This document shows positions 1 to 8,921 of a stretch of 64,000 nt of DNA, in pieces. Positions within the stretch are counted from its first letter, which is position 1. Each line of letters starts with the position of its first letter. The position numbers and the translations under genes are program-made. Origin of the DNA: Merdibacter massiliensis (GTDB taxonomy: Bacteria; Bacillota_I; Bacilli_A; Erysipelotrichales; Erysipelotrichaceae); the NCBI RefSeq assembly GCF_900155395.1, contig NZ_LT699726.1:62001-126000 (forward strand), in the 5' to 3' direction. The notes under the pieces were generated by a model. That model worked only from the letters and a program-made list of their open reading frames with translations, did no database searches and had not been told where the DNA came from.

Positions 1-458
1 TCCGCCACCGTAGGAAAGAAGCGAAATATCACAGCGAAAGGGATTGTGATTTTTCTGGTAATGTGCATTTTTTCCATCGCCGCCACAAACTCGCTGACTT
101 TTGTTGTCTGTAAAAAACTCATGGCGATAAACAGGGTGGGCATCATACGAAGCACCACCTCGACTAACAAGCGAATGATAATACCTAAAAGGCTCATTCC
201 AGATATGTACGCCAGTAGCCCATTTGCCCCATAAGCGGCACAATAGGCCGCCGCATAAACCGCGGCAAGGCCGGGCCTCCTGATGTTTATCAACATCAGG
301 AAAGCCAGCCCTGCAAACACGATTTTCAAAATGGTATCAAGTTCGCTTTCAGACGATGGAACCATGACAAGACTGAACACCATTAAGGTATATAGTTTTG
401 TCCTTGGGTCAAGATTGATAACGGCTTGCTGCGTATTCGTTGATACCTTACCACTCAT
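1..458 (-). CDS. ECF transporter transmembrane (EcfT/CbiQ-like) component, partial
   Basis: The reading frame starts with ATG at 458 and stays open to the window edge (about 152 codons, no stop), so the 3' end is missing. The product has hydrophobic segments typical of the T component of energy-coupling-factor vitamin or metabolite importers, which joins the ATPases to the substrate-binding S component. Its start codon overlaps the stop of the upstream S-component gene by one base (TAATG), so translation is probably coupled. The ATPase genes would be expected further left. The family call rests on hydrophobic pattern and context. The substrate is unknown. Confidence 0.75.
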   Translation of the reverse strand, partial: MSGKVSTNTQQAVINLDPRTKLYTLMVFSLVMVPSSESELDTILKIVFAGLAFLMLINIRRPGLAAVYAAAYCAAYGANGLLAYISGMSLLGIIIRLLVEVVLRMMPTLFIAMSFLQTTKVSEFVAAMEKMHITRKITIPFAVIFRFFPTVA

Positions 459-1054
459 TATGCAATTCCCGCCCGTTTGAAATGCTTGTTTAGGACAGCG
501 CGGCCAATCAAAGCGCCGATGACACCGCCGACAGCAGTTGCAAGAATGACAACTGGAACCATATAGCCCTGCACTAAGGCTGCGAGGCTATCTGCAAAGG
601 CATCACCCTGGCTGGCACGATACATTTCAACATAAGCATCGCCCATGATAAACATGGGGAGCTGTGTCCCGACCTGCCAAACACTGAATACTGCATAGCC
701 TGCCAGCATCGCTTTCCAGCTTTTATATTTTCCAGCCTTCATAATGACATCTGCCAGCAAGCCAAAGACAATGCCGGTAATCAGAGCGTAGTATCCATAT
801 CCCATCAGGAAAAAGATAAGGCCCAGAAGCACACCCATGATTGTCACAAGGCCGAAGGTTTTTACCTTCGTGTAGAAAAGGATGCAGGGTATGCCTGCAA
901 TGATCGCTGTCAGCACAGGATAAAAAACAGCCATCACCGGAACAAAGCCGGTCATTGCACACACATAGAAGATCACAAAATAAATGACCGTGAAGATTGC
1001 GACATTTACAAGATCGCGCACGCCAATTTTTGAGGTTTGCACATTGTTTTCCAT
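458..1054 (-). CDS. ECF transporter S component, MptD/Trep_Strep family
   Basis: This 198-residue membrane protein has about five or six hydrophobic segments and resembles the MptD (Trep_Strep) group of putative ECF substrate-specificity subunits. It would bind the substrate and work with the EcfT-like protein encoded directly downstream. The ATG is preceded by a strong AAAGGAGGA ribosome-binding site. It lies 135 bp downstream of the tetR-type gene on the same strand, so the two are probably co-transcribed from the promoter near 1,900. The substrate cannot be read from sequence. Such cassettes are common cargo beside mobile elements in gut Bacillota, but whether this one belongs to the ICE is an inference. 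Confidence 0.8.
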   Translation of the reverse strand: MENNVQTSKIGVRDLVNVAIFTVIYFVIFYVCAMTGFVPVMAVFYPVLTAIIAGIPCILFYTKVKTFGLVTIMGVLLGLIFFLMGYGYYALITGIVFGLLADVIMKAGKYKSWKAMLAGYAVFSVWQVGTQLPMFIMGDAYVEMYRASQGDAFADSLAALVQGYMVPVVILATAVGGVIGALIGRAVLNKHFKRAGIA

Positions 1055-1189
1055 AAAATATCCTCCTTTGTTTGTTAGTTGCTGCTAACCTATTTGTCAA
1101 AATGTAGCCGACGCTTTGAATATTCTCATATCAAACCATCGGCTGTAAGATTGTGTGAAAGCGCCTATACGCAGATCATTCGGGCGGCT

Positions 1190-1837
1190 TTAATCCGGCC
1201 ACATGACATCACCTACTTTCCCGCCTTCAAAAATCGTTTTCCATCCGGCATTGAAGAACCGGCTCATACTTTGTATGTGCTTTTTAGCATCTTCTTTGGT
1301 CATATCATGGATAACGGTTTCAAAAAGGCCCGTATAAAAAGCGCTCGATAGCAGGTGGGCCAATTCCATTGTCAACCGGCCAGAAGAAATCGCATCGTTT
1401 CCAGTCTTTTCAATATATTGCAAAGTGGTCTGTATATCAATCGCAACCACTCTGTGCATAAACTCCTGATAGCAATTTGTTTCGCCGCTGAGAAGCATGA
1501 TTTTGAATTCATCAAGATGAGCGAAAACAAAATCCATCAGCTTTGAAAATTTGCCATTGGAGTAGCTATTGATTTGTGCTTTTTGTTCTTCCGGCTCTAA
1601 AGCCTCAAACCCGGCCAGCGTTTTTTGTAACAACTCGCAAAAGCCATCAGCAACAGGCTGGACAATACTGTGGTATAACGCCTCCTTGTCCGAATACCGA
1701 TAGAGCAAGGAGCTTTTCGTTGTGCCTGCTTTTTCGGCAATATTACGCAAAGAAGCGTTCTCGTATCCATTGGCAAGAAATTCTTCTTTGGCACACTTGA
1801 GAATATTCTCCGTTACGCCTTCAATCATCTTGGCCAT
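1190..1837 (-). CDS. TetR/AcrR-family transcriptional regulator
   Basis: A 215-residue protein with a typical TetR N-terminal helix-turn-helix (roughly residues 8-55, containing NGYENASLRNIAEKAGTTKS) followed by a ligand-binding helical domain. The start has an AAGGAGG site eight bases upstream. It is the first gene of the ECF cassette and lies just downstream of a perfect 14-bp-arm palindrome that abuts the -10 box, so it most likely represses itself and the transporter genes until an effector binds. The effector may be the transported compound, but nothing in the sequence identifies it. Confidence 0.9.
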   Translation of the reverse strand: MAKMIEGVTENILKCAKEEFLANGYENASLRNIAEKAGTTKSSLLYRYSDKEALYHSIVQPVADGFCELLQKTLAGFEALEPEEQKAQINSYSNGKFSKLMDFVFAHLDEFKIMLLSGETNCYQEFMHRVVAIDIQTTLQYIEKTGNDAISSGRLTMELAHLLSSAFYTGLFETVIHDMTKEDAKKHIQSMSRFFNAGWKTIFEGGKVGDVMWPD

Positions 1838-1856
1838 AGGCTCACCTCCTTCTTGT

Positions 1857-1888
1857 TTTAGACCATCGGTCTAAACCGATGGTCTAAA
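1857..1888. promoter_or_regulatory. Palindromic operator of the TetR-type regulator
   Basis: Perfect inverted repeat with 14-bp arms (TTTAGACCATCGGT and its complement) separated by CTAA. It lies between the promoter -10 box and the ribosome-binding site of the tetR-type gene, where a bound repressor would block transcription. Its length and symmetry fit a TetR-family operator. Confidence 0.8.
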
Positions 1889-1915
1889 TATAGCATAGAA
1901 AGATCAGATAGTCAA
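1887..1915 (-). promoter_or_regulatory. Promoter of the TetR/ECF cassette
   Basis: TTGACT at 1910-1915 and TATATT at 1887-1892 with exactly 17 bases between, a near-consensus housekeeping promoter directed at the tetR-type gene. The -10 box overlaps the edge of the operator palindrome. A second dyad with 10-bp perfect arms (CATAGAAAGA at 1894-1903 and its complement at 1921-1930) brackets the -35 box. Confidence 0.75.
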
Positions 1916-1961
1916 GATGGTCTTTCTATGTTTGGTTGTTAATGCTAACGGAAAATAATGT

Positions 1962-1986
1962 AACAGGCGGAAAAAATCCGCCTGTT
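1962..1986 (-). terminator. Hairpin after the tnpV fragment
   Basis: Perfect 10-bp stem (AACAGGCGGA with its complement) and a five-base loop, nine bases past the tnpV stop. The following minus-strand tract is T-rich but broken, so this is a plausible, moderate terminator. Confidence 0.5.
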
Positions 1987-1994
1987 CGATGCTG

Positions 1995-2264
1995 TTAAGC
2001 CATAATTAACTCATCTAAAACAATTTCCTCCGCCTGCGCTTTCAGCGTGTTCATCAGCCCCACCCAGCGCATGGGGTCACGGGATTTCAGTTCCTCGGTG
2101 ACGCCCGCCGCCTCCATCATGCGGGGCAACATGGCGTCCATCCGTTCACGCGCCGCCCGATCAATCTCCAACAGGTGCGGGTACAGCTTTTCGCTCAAAA
2201 TCAAGCTGCTGTAAAGGCTGGGCCGGTGTTCCTTCAGATAGCGTTGCCGCATACGGCCATACAA
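1995..2264 (-). pseudogene. tnpV: tnpV, 5'-truncated copy
   Basis: The 89-residue frame matches the C-terminal three quarters of the complete TnpV-type protein encoded at 26,530-26,883. About half the aligned residues agree, including GVTEELK and WVGLMN. The first 30 or so residues are missing. The only in-frame start near the matching region is TTG at 2264, with no ribosome-binding site, and the frame runs back unbroken through a GC-rich hairpin to the TAA that ends the CHAP-domain gene. It looks like a remnant left by recombination at the ICE's left part. TnpV proteins are named for transposon association, and their role is not established. Confidence 0.65.
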
Positions 2265-2273
2265 AGTTATGTA

Positions 2274-2308
2274 CCCAGCCGCACTACGCGGCTGGGCTTT
2301 TCTTTTTT
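2274..2308. terminator. Strong hairpin between the CHAP gene and the tnpV remnant
   Basis: Perfect 9-bp stem (CCCAGCCGC at 2274-2282, complement at 2288-2296) with a five-base loop. The T-rich tail lies on the plus-strand side, so as a classical terminator it faces right, against the ICE operon. On the minus strand it follows the stop of the last transfer-operon gene with no clean T run, so any termination in that direction would be weak. Confidence 0.55.
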
Positions 2309-2315
2309 GAGGAAG

Positions 2316-4124
2316 TTAATAGGCCGGGGTGCCGTACCCGTAAATCTCATAGTACCCAATGGGGTAGCTGTTCTGACGCACAGAATCGCCAGAGTTGCCT
2401 TCTACGGTGTAGACACGTCCATTCTCTACTTTCTCCACAATGCCCACATGGTCAGATTGCCCGTCTTGGCCTCCATCATCCCAGTCAAAAAAGATGATGT
2501 CGCCGGGGCGCGGCTCATAGCTGTTATCCTGCCATAGCCCACGCTCCTGAAACCAGGGAACGCCCTGGGACGCACAGGCCGCAAACATCGGGATAACGCC
2601 GGCTTCAATATAGCCGCATTGGTCAGCACACCAGCTCACAAAACAAGCGCACCATTCCACACGGCTACTAAAACCATACCAGCTCCAGTACGGTTCGCCG
2701 CCGATGTTCCCCACCTGGGAGAGCGCCACCGTGACGATTTCTCCATCTCCTCCGGTAATGCCGTAGAGCACCTGGGACCAAAGGGAATTGTTCTCGTCGG
2801 CCAGCAGCTCCGCCATCTGTTCCCGCTGGTCCTCGTTAAAGCCGAACTGGTCTGCCATTTCCTCGGCGGTCTTATGGCTGACGGTGATATACAGATAGGT
2901 GCGGGTGACGGTTACTTCCGTTTCCACGATATTGCCGTTACCATCATCGGATGTTTCAATCACTGTTTCCGTCTGGGTGGACGTACTGGATGAAATCTCA
3001 TTCATCTGCCAAAAGATGTCCTTCAAAAGCTCCAGCTTCTCATCATCCATGGTGGCCACTTCCTGGGCGTTGTCCGGGTCGGTGGTGGTTTTGACAGCAT
3101 AAACCGCCAGAACCTCTTTCCACACAGCGCGGGAACCGGACATCTCCAGCACATCATAGCTGTGGGACGCCTTGATCTCATCCAGATTCTCCTGGTAATC
3201 CGTATTGATCTCCTGTACGGCAGTCTGCATGGTCTGCCCGGTGCCGGAATCCTCGCCGGAAAAGAAAATACCAAAACAGGAGCCGATAATCATACCGATG
3301 AGGCAGATCACAATAATCACCAGCACAGCAATCCAACCGCCAGCGGCGATGGCCGCAATCAGCGCCTTGGTCGCCGCAATGATGGCTTTCACCGCCGCAA
3401 CCGTAGCCTTAACTGCCGCCTTTGCCGCAACCACCGCAGTCCGGGCCGCTATGCGGGCAGCGTGAGCCGCAGCCCTGGCAGCCCGCGCCGTGGCCTGGGC
3501 AGTGTGCTGGGCGGCTTTGGCCGCCTGCTGACTGGTCTTGATACTGGCCTTGGCAGTCTTTTCCGCCGTTTTGATGGATTTAGTAGTGGTTTTCACCGTC
3601 CCCTTGGCAGTGGAAGAAGCCTGCTTGATGGTCTTGCGGCTCCTGTCCACTGTCTTAATGCCTTTCTTGCTGCGGTCCAAAGTCTTGATGGCCCCGCGCT
3701 CCTGACGGACCGCCTTGGCTGGCTCGGAAACCGTATCCGCCGCCTGACGCCCGCTCCAGCGTGTGGTAGGCTGTCCAGCCTGCCGAGCCGCCTGTTTCTC
3801 CGCTTGTTTTTTCGGCTGTTCGGCTGCGGCTTTCCGCTTTTGGATTTTCTCCTTAACCTTGGAGATGTTCTCCCTGGTTGTCTGAACCCCCTTGCGGCCC
3901 TGTTTATCAAACTGGTGGAACGCTTCATGGGTGACGTTATCCACCCCAGCGGAAAGGCGGTCGGACGCATACTCGCCAGGGGAACTTTCCTCGGCATACA
4001 TCCCATGCTCGGCCTTATCCTTGGTGCGGATATACGCCTCCTTCATCCGTTCAGAAGCAACCGCCGCTTTATCAATCGCTTTAATGCCTTTTTCGGCCAC
4101 TCTTGTTTTAATGCCCTTGCCCAT
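2316..4124 (-). CDS. Conjugation peptidoglycan hydrolase, CD1108 family, CHAP domain
   Basis: A protein of about 602 residues that would open the cell wall for the mating channel. The first 260 residues are charged and alanine-rich with long helical, coiled-coil-like stretches. One membrane segment lies near residues 262-289. The last 145 residues form a CHAP-type cysteine peptidase or amidase domain with the nucleophile region WCACFVSW (about 489-496), a conserved His in SDHVGIVE (near 559) and a downstream EGNSGD. The start chosen is ATG at 4124, eight bases after AAGGAGG; an in-frame GTG lies three codons upstream. It is the last intact gene of the transfer operon, just after the sortase. 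Mobile-element proteins of this kind are known from C. difficile CTn4-like ICEs. Confidence 0.88.
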   Translation of the reverse strand: MGKGIKTRVAEKGIKAIDKAAVASERMKEAYIRTKDKAEHGMYAEESSPGEYASDRLSAGVDNVTHEAFHQFDKQGRKGVQTTRENISKVKEKIQKRKAAAEQPKKQAEKQAARQAGQPTTRWSGRQAADTVSEPAKAVRQERGAIKTLDRSKKGIKTVDRSRKTIKQASSTAKGTVKTTTKSIKTAEKTAKASIKTSQQAAKAAQHTAQATARAARAAAHAARIAARTAVVAAKAAVKATVAAVKAIIAATKALIAAIAAGGWIAVLVIIVICLIGMIIGSCFGIFFSGEDSGTGQTMQTAVQEINTDYQENLDEIKASHSYDVLEMSGSRAVWKEVLAVYAVKTTTDPDNAQEVATMDDEKLELLKDIFWQMNEISSSTSTQTETVIETSDDGNGNIVETEVTVTRTYLYITVSHKTAEEMADQFGFNEDQREQMAELLADENNSLWSQVLYGITGGDGEIVTVALSQVGNIGGEPYWSWYGFSSRVEWCACFVSWCADQCGYIEAGVIPMFAACASQGVPWFQERGLWQDNSYEPRPGDIIFFDWDDGGQDGQSDHVGIVEKVENGRVYTVEGNSGDSVRQNSYPIGYYEIYGYGTPAY

Positions 4125-4157
4125 GGGCTTCACCTCCTTCCCTGGGCGGGGCCGCCC

Positions 4158-4946
4158 TTATTCCTCCAGCAGCTTGGCCACAACCACCATCCGCCCGTTG
4201 GTCCGGGAATACTCGCAGGTGGAAAGGGTGATGAGCTGGTCGCCATATTCCGCACTCACGCCCGTGTCATAAAGGGCCAGTTCCTTGCACCCCTCGATAA
4301 ACTCGTCAAAATCTTCTTCCTGCTCGGCTCGGACGAAATGGTAATACTTAAAGCCAGATTCCGAGTAGGCCACCGTCTTAAAGGCGGCAACCACTTCATA
4401 TTCGCCAAAGCTGTCCAGAGTATCAAAGCGGATGGTCTTGTGTTCCTGGTAGAAATCCTCGCTCTCATACTTGCACAAATCTGAGAACATACTGCCGTTG
4501 TTCATGTGATGGCCGTACAGCACCAGATTGTCGGAAATGCCGATGTCGCAGTTTTCCTGCATATAAGGCACCCCATAGCTGCTGTACGACTTATCAAAGG
4601 CGTGCTTCAGATAGAAGTTGGGGCTATCCTTGGTCTGCATGACAGGGTAATCAATCCGGGTGCCGGGAATGGAAATCCAGCCCACCAGGTCGCTGTTCTG
4701 GGCGTACACATCCGCATATTTCTCAAAGGCCGTGAGTTCTTTCGGCTCCTGGGCCGGGTCATCGGCCAGCTCCAGCGTGGGCAGCTCCACATCTTCCTTG
4801 ACCAGCTCGGCCACCTCATCAAAGGCTTCGGCGCTTTGCTTCTGGTCCAGGTATTCCCGGCAGAGCATAGCCCCGGAGAAAAGGAAAAGGGCGGCACAAA
4901 AGGCCGCCCCCGCGATCATCAGTCTGTTTTTAACTTTGTCACTCAT
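4158..4946 (-). CDS. Class B sortase
   Basis: A 262-residue membrane-anchored transpeptidase with an N-terminal membrane segment (about 10-28) and a sortase fold. His146 (in YGHHMN), Cys244 (in LSTCEY) and Arg252 (in RTNGRM) form the expected catalytic triad, and the spacing fits class B. It probably attaches an ICE-encoded surface protein to the wall. The obvious candidate is the adhesin at 31,792-36,021, which ends in a TPKTG signal. Start codon with CAGGAGG upstream. It sits between the CHAP hydrolase and an uncharacterised coiled-coil protein in the transfer operon. Confidence 0.9.
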   Translation of the reverse strand: MSDKVKNRLMIAGAAFCAALFLFSGAMLCREYLDQKQSAEAFDEVAELVKEDVELPTLELADDPAQEPKELTAFEKYADVYAQNSDLVGWISIPGTRIDYPVMQTKDSPNFYLKHAFDKSYSSYGVPYMQENCDIGISDNLVLYGHHMNNGSMFSDLCKYESEDFYQEHKTIRFDTLDSFGEYEVVAAFKTVAYSESGFKYYHFVRAEQEEDFDEFIEGCKELALYDTGVSAEYGDQLITLSTCEYSRTNGRMVVVAKLLEE

Positions 4947-4964
4947 ATTTTCACCCTCCTGTAC

Positions 4965-5717
4965 TTATCGTGCCTGTTCTTTACTGGCCGCTTGGCGGCG
5001 CTTCCCGGCCTGGGCCGATTTCAGCCCCTGCAGCTCGGTTTTCACCGATGAGCGCCCTCCATTGATTCGCTCCACCGTGAGCGCCGTGTCACGATCCATC
5101 TCAGAAAATGCCTTGCCGCAGTACAGCACAAAGCTCCGCAGCTTGGCAAGCACACCCTTATCCGCAGATAATTCCTTGCTTTCCTGGGGTTCCTCCCCCG
5201 CAAGGGCAAGCCCGGCATTTTTGATGTGACCGCCCGCCTGGTGCAATTCTTCCCGCATGGCGTCCAGCCTTACGGAACACTGTTCCATGCCTTTGCCGGC
5301 ATGGGCAAAGCCCCGCCCCATCCGGGAAAGAACCGAGGGGATACGCAGGGCCTGTGCTGCATGGCACAGGGCGGAGCGCCCTTTCTCTCGGAAAGTCTGC
5401 ACCATCTGCTTTGCAGATGAAATGAGGTTTTCTTTTGCCGTGGAAACCATCACTTTGGTCTGGTGGACTTTACCCTCCACAGTGTCCACAAGCTGGGAGC
5501 ACCGGGCGCGGATTCCTTTGTCGTGGAGCTTGCCCACCTCCAGACGCATTTCTTTCATTTCGTCCATCATCTGCGCCAGCTTTTCTTCCATACCGTCGAT
5601 ATAGCCCACCAGGGCCTGCACTTCTTCTTTCTGCTTTTGAAGCCCGCTCTGTTCCAAAACAGAAATCAGGTCTATGATCTGCGGATGGTCCCGCAGCGCA
5701 AGAGCTGGTTCAGCCAT
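4965..5717 (-). CDS. ICE-associated helical protein, DUF6674-like
   Basis: This 250-residue protein is predicted to be mostly helical, rich in Glu, Lys and Ala, with no clear signal peptide or membrane segment. Its N-terminal pattern (QIIDLISVLEQSGLQKQKEEV) is one I associate with DUF6674 proteins of CTn4-like elements. Good ribosome-binding site (GGAGG). Its place between DUF6075 and the sortase, within the mating-channel operon, suggests a structural or regulatory role in transfer. No catalytic motif is visible and the function is unknown. Confidence 0.7.
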   Translation of the reverse strand: MAEPALALRDHPQIIDLISVLEQSGLQKQKEEVQALVGYIDGMEEKLAQMMDEMKEMRLEVGKLHDKGIRARCSQLVDTVEGKVHQTKVMVSTAKENLISSAKQMVQTFREKGRSALCHAAQALRIPSVLSRMGRGFAHAGKGMEQCSVRLDAMREELHQAGGHIKNAGLALAGEEPQESKELSADKGVLAKLRSFVLYCGKAFSEMDRDTALTVERINGGRSSVKTELQGLKSAQAGKRRQAASKEQAR

Positions 5718-5743
5718 TGTTCATTCCTCCATTCTCAAACGTA

Positions 5744-6148
5744 TCATCGCTCCGGTTCCGCCTGCTTTTTTGCAGGGGGCAGCTCCCGGCAGTATTCCGG
5801 GTAACGGATTTTCACGCCCTCCATAAAGTAAGGTGCAAACTCGCAGCAGAACAAATCCTCCGGGGAATAGGCGTTGCTGTGCTCCGGGTCGGTGTAGCCG
5901 TTCCAGAGATTGAAAGCAAGGCGGCACACCCGGACGGTGCCGCTGGTCTGCCAGCCGCCGTGCATACCATCCGGTTCAATGCAATCCTGCTTGAAATCAA
6001 ACATCTGGCGGATGTTGGCCCGCGTTTCCGGGGCAATCCCCATCACATAGAAAAAGGCCCGGTGGTAACAGTCGTTCCGCCGCGCCTTGCTCATCATATC
6101 CAAAAAGAAATCCCGGTGTTCCGGGGACGCAAAACGGATATTGCTCAT
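5744..6148 (-). CDS. DUF6075 family ICE protein
   Basis: A 134-residue soluble protein with a conserved-looking N-terminus (FASPEHRDFFLDMM) and many aromatic residues. It overlaps the end of virB4 by four bases (ATGA) with GAGGAGG upstream, so it is translationally coupled to the transfer ATPase. Proteins of this family are found in the same position in many gut Bacillota ICEs. No function is established. A possible role is regulating or accompanying the transfer apparatus. Confidence 0.75.
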   Translation of the reverse strand: MSNIRFASPEHRDFFLDMMSKARRNDCYHRAFFYVMGIAPETRANIRQMFDFKQDCIEPDGMHGGWQTSGTVRVCRLAFNLWNGYTDPEHSNAYSPEDLFCCEFAPYFMEGVKIRYPEYCRELPPAKKQAEPER

Positions 6149-8502
6149 GCCGGCACCTCCTCGCCGCCGAATACACCTTCACCGGGCTTGGTGGTCATCA
6201 AAGCATAGAGCTTTGTGTCACGGGGGAACCGGTTGATGAAAGGCACCAGGGCGCTGCCATACCGGATGAGGCCGCAGCCCGCGTCTGCGTTGGTGACGTA
6301 GCTCATCTGTTCATTGGAGATATTGAGGAGCTTCGCCAGCTTTGCCCGGTCGGACGCCGCCTGATTCAGCATGACAATAAACTCCGAGTTGGAGAGCATG
6401 GTGCTGGCCTGGACGGAATCCAAAAGGTACTCCACGTTCTGGGTGATGGCCGTGGGATAAGCACCGCGCTTTCTAAACTGCCTCCATGCGGAATTAAAGA
6501 AAATGCCGCTTTGCTCATTTTCAAACATCACATGAAACTCATCGATGAACACATGGGTACGCTTGCCCCGTTTCCAGTTGAGGGTGACGCGGTTCAGGAT
6601 GGTATCGGTGATGACCAGGGAACCGGCAGGCTTTAGCTGCTCGCCCAGGCCGTGGATGTCGAACACCACATAGGGCTTGTTCAAATCCACTGTGCTTTCC
6701 CGGCCAAAGATGTCCAGGGAGCCGGTGGTGTAAAGCTCCAGGGAAAGGGCAATCTCCTTGGCCTTGTCCTCCGGCTGCTCCAGCAGCTTATTCCGCAGGT
6801 CGCAGAGGGTAGCCACCCGCCCAATCTTCTCCGCCTCCGGGTACACCAGGGCGGTGCAGCGGTCAATGATGGATTTATGCTGCGGTCCCACGCCGCGCTT
6901 GTCGATCTGCTCGATGAGGGACATGACAAACTGGCTCTTTTCCACGATGGGGTTTTGCTCGCCGTAGCCCTCCACCATATACATGGCGTTGAGGCGGTCT
7001 TTGCCGCCTGCCACCAGATGGGCCACCGTCGCTTTTTCTCGGCCCAGGGCTTTGACGAGTGCGCCAAATTCTCCCTCCGGGTCGCAGATCAGGATGTCAT
7101 CATTGGCGTAATCCGGGTGGAGCATGAGAAACGCGATCAGTTCTTTGGCGCTGAAGGATTTACCCGCACCGGGTACGCCCAGCAGGAAGGCCGACTGGTT
7201 CAAAAGGTTCGCCTTGTTGCACATAATGAGATTGTGGGAAATGGCGTTCTCTCCAAAGTAAATGCCGCCTTTATCCTGGATTTCCTGTACCTTGAAGGGA
7301 ATAAACACGGCCAGAGATTCCGTAGTAAGAGTGCGAAACGCATTGATTTTCCGCACCCCGATGGGCAGGGCGGTATTCAGGCCATCAAGCTGCTGGAACT
7401 TGAGCACCGCAAGCTGGCACATATGCTTTCGAGCCACGGAGAGTACGGCTTCGGTGTCGCTGTCAAGCTGTTCTTTGGTATCTGCGGTGATGGCCAGGGT
7501 CATTACCGCGAACATCATCCGCTGGTCGCGGGTGGTGAGGTCGTCCAAAAACTCCTTGCTTTCTTTCCGCTGCAGCTCCATATCATAAGGAACTACGGCG
7601 CTGAAATTGTTGTTGGCATTCTGGCGGTGCTGCCAGTTGGTGATGTTGGTTTCCACACCCAGCAGGCGGTTTTCCACCTCCCGCACAGCTTCGTCCGTAG
7701 GCACCGGCACAATGTCGATGGAGAACATCAAATTGCGGTTGAAATCCGTCAGCTCAGTCACCATGTTATCCTTAATATAAGAGGCGTAGTCTTTGAGGAA
7801 CAGCACACGGCAGAACTTATCGCCCAGCTTCAGATAGTCGCTGTTTTTCTCGATCCCGTCCGGGCAGATATAGTCCTTAAAGCTGTGGCCCCGTTTCATC
7901 ATCTCGCGGGCATTGAAAACAAATTCGGATTCCTCGCCCTGGCGGTAGAAATCGTGCAGGATACGCAGGCGCTCGGTGGCGTCCAGCTCCACGCACTTGG
8001 AGCCAAGGGCCGAAAAGTGGGAAATCAGGTCGGCCCCCACGCGGGCAAAGTAGGCGCGAGCCTCCTCGATGTCCTTCTTCACCACGGAGATGGTGATATA
8101 CTTCTCCTGGGTAATGCCGTTGGCTCCGGTGGCCTTGTCCAGCAGCATTTGGTTGTACTCCTTACGGTACTCATCCCGGAAATCCCCCTGCATGGGCATG
8201 AGGATGGACGTTTCAAAGTTGGCCTTGTTCATACGGCGGTTGTTGATGGTGATTTTTGTCACCGCGCCGGAATCCAGGGAATTGAGCAGCTCCGAGTAGG
8301 TGAGGAACATGGATTCCTTGTCCTCCCGGCTGGCCACCAGATAGTTGATGTCGCTGAATTTATAGGTTTTGGAGAACTTATTCCCCACAAGAAAAATGCC
8401 GTCCGGCCAGATACGGCGGACGGGGATCACATCCTGCACCTTCCGGGGGACGGTGTAGCGTTCTTTTTCCTGCTTGGACATGGTTTTGATGGTCTTAATC
8501 AT
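6145..8502 (-). CDS. virB4: VirB4-like conjugative transfer ATPase, CD1110 family
   Basis: A 785-residue cytoplasmic ATPase that energises assembly and substrate movement in the type IV secretion channel. The Walker A motif GVPGAGKS is near residues 442-449, followed by a DPEGEFG segment. The Walker B region HVFIDEFH lies near 650-657. Length and layout match VirB4/TraE proteins of Tn1549-type elements. The start has AAGGAGG upstream, and the gene overlaps prgI by eight bases. An in-frame ATG seven codons downstream is possible but lacks as good a site. Confidence 0.95.
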   Translation of the reverse strand: MIKTIKTMSKQEKERYTVPRKVQDVIPVRRIWPDGIFLVGNKFSKTYKFSDINYLVASREDKESMFLTYSELLNSLDSGAVTKITINNRRMNKANFETSILMPMQGDFRDEYRKEYNQMLLDKATGANGITQEKYITISVVKKDIEEARAYFARVGADLISHFSALGSKCVELDATERLRILHDFYRQGEESEFVFNAREMMKRGHSFKDYICPDGIEKNSDYLKLGDKFCRVLFLKDYASYIKDNMVTELTDFNRNLMFSIDIVPVPTDEAVREVENRLLGVETNITNWQHRQNANNNFSAVVPYDMELQRKESKEFLDDLTTRDQRMMFAVMTLAITADTKEQLDSDTEAVLSVARKHMCQLAVLKFQQLDGLNTALPIGVRKINAFRTLTTESLAVFIPFKVQEIQDKGGIYFGENAISHNLIMCNKANLLNQSAFLLGVPGAGKSFSAKELIAFLMLHPDYANDDILICDPEGEFGALVKALGREKATVAHLVAGGKDRLNAMYMVEGYGEQNPIVEKSQFVMSLIEQIDKRGVGPQHKSIIDRCTALVYPEAEKIGRVATLCDLRNKLLEQPEDKAKEIALSLELYTTGSLDIFGRESTVDLNKPYVVFDIHGLGEQLKPAGSLVITDTILNRVTLNWKRGKRTHVFIDEFHVMFENEQSGIFFNSAWRQFRKRGAYPTAITQNVEYLLDSVQASTMLSNSEFIVMLNQAASDRAKLAKLLNISNEQMSYVTNADAGCGLIRYGSALVPFINRFPRDTKLYALMTTKPGEGVFGGEEVPA

Positions 8503-8908
8503 GCTTTGCCTCCTTCCGTTTGCTAAAGTGTTTCGGCTCTTTGGGCTGCCGCTTTACGGGCCGCCCGGTTTGCAGCCCTTCGATGGTATCTTTCAGAGCC
8601 GCATAGTAGTAGTTGCTGTCCTCGAACTTAAACTCCTTCGGCTCCAGCATTTCCGAGCGCAGCCACGCCCAGATGAATTGTTCCGCCGTCATGCCGTGGT
8701 AGGTGATGAACCCCAGCATGGCAAAGGGGGCTGCCCCCAAAATGCACATCCAGGACAGGGTCTCCACGCCGAAGTAGGGGCGCAGGATAAAATAAAGGCC
8801 CACGGCCACGCCGCAGGCGAGAACAGAAAAGATGAACTGCCGCATACTCAGCCCGAAAAACATGGATTCGGTGTAGTTGCGGATTTCCCGGTTGATCTTG
8901 ACTTCCAA
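8495..8908 (-). CDS. prgI: PrgI family membrane protein
   Basis: A 137-residue protein with two membrane segments (about residues 24-42 and 52-69), characteristic of PrgI, a small inner-membrane subunit of Gram-positive conjugation channels that sits beside VirB4. It starts with TTG, supported by an AAAGGAGG site eight bases upstream and by the absence of a better start. It overlaps virB4 and follows the VirB6-like gene, the usual order. Confidence 0.88.
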   Translation of the reverse strand: MEVKINREIRNYTESMFFGLSMRQFIFSVLACGVAVGLYFILRPYFGVETLSWMCILGAAPFAMLGFITYHGMTAEQFIWAWLRSEMLEPKEFKFEDSNYYYAALKDTIEGLQTGRPVKRQPKEPKHFSKRKEAKHD

Positions 8909-8921
8909 AAATCTTCCTCCT

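Noticed and set aside
6652-8526. A 624-codon plus-strand open frame opposite virB4
   Set aside because: It mirrors the virB4 coding sequence, and the antisense protein is His/Val-rich without domains. GC-rich genes often leave long antisense frames.
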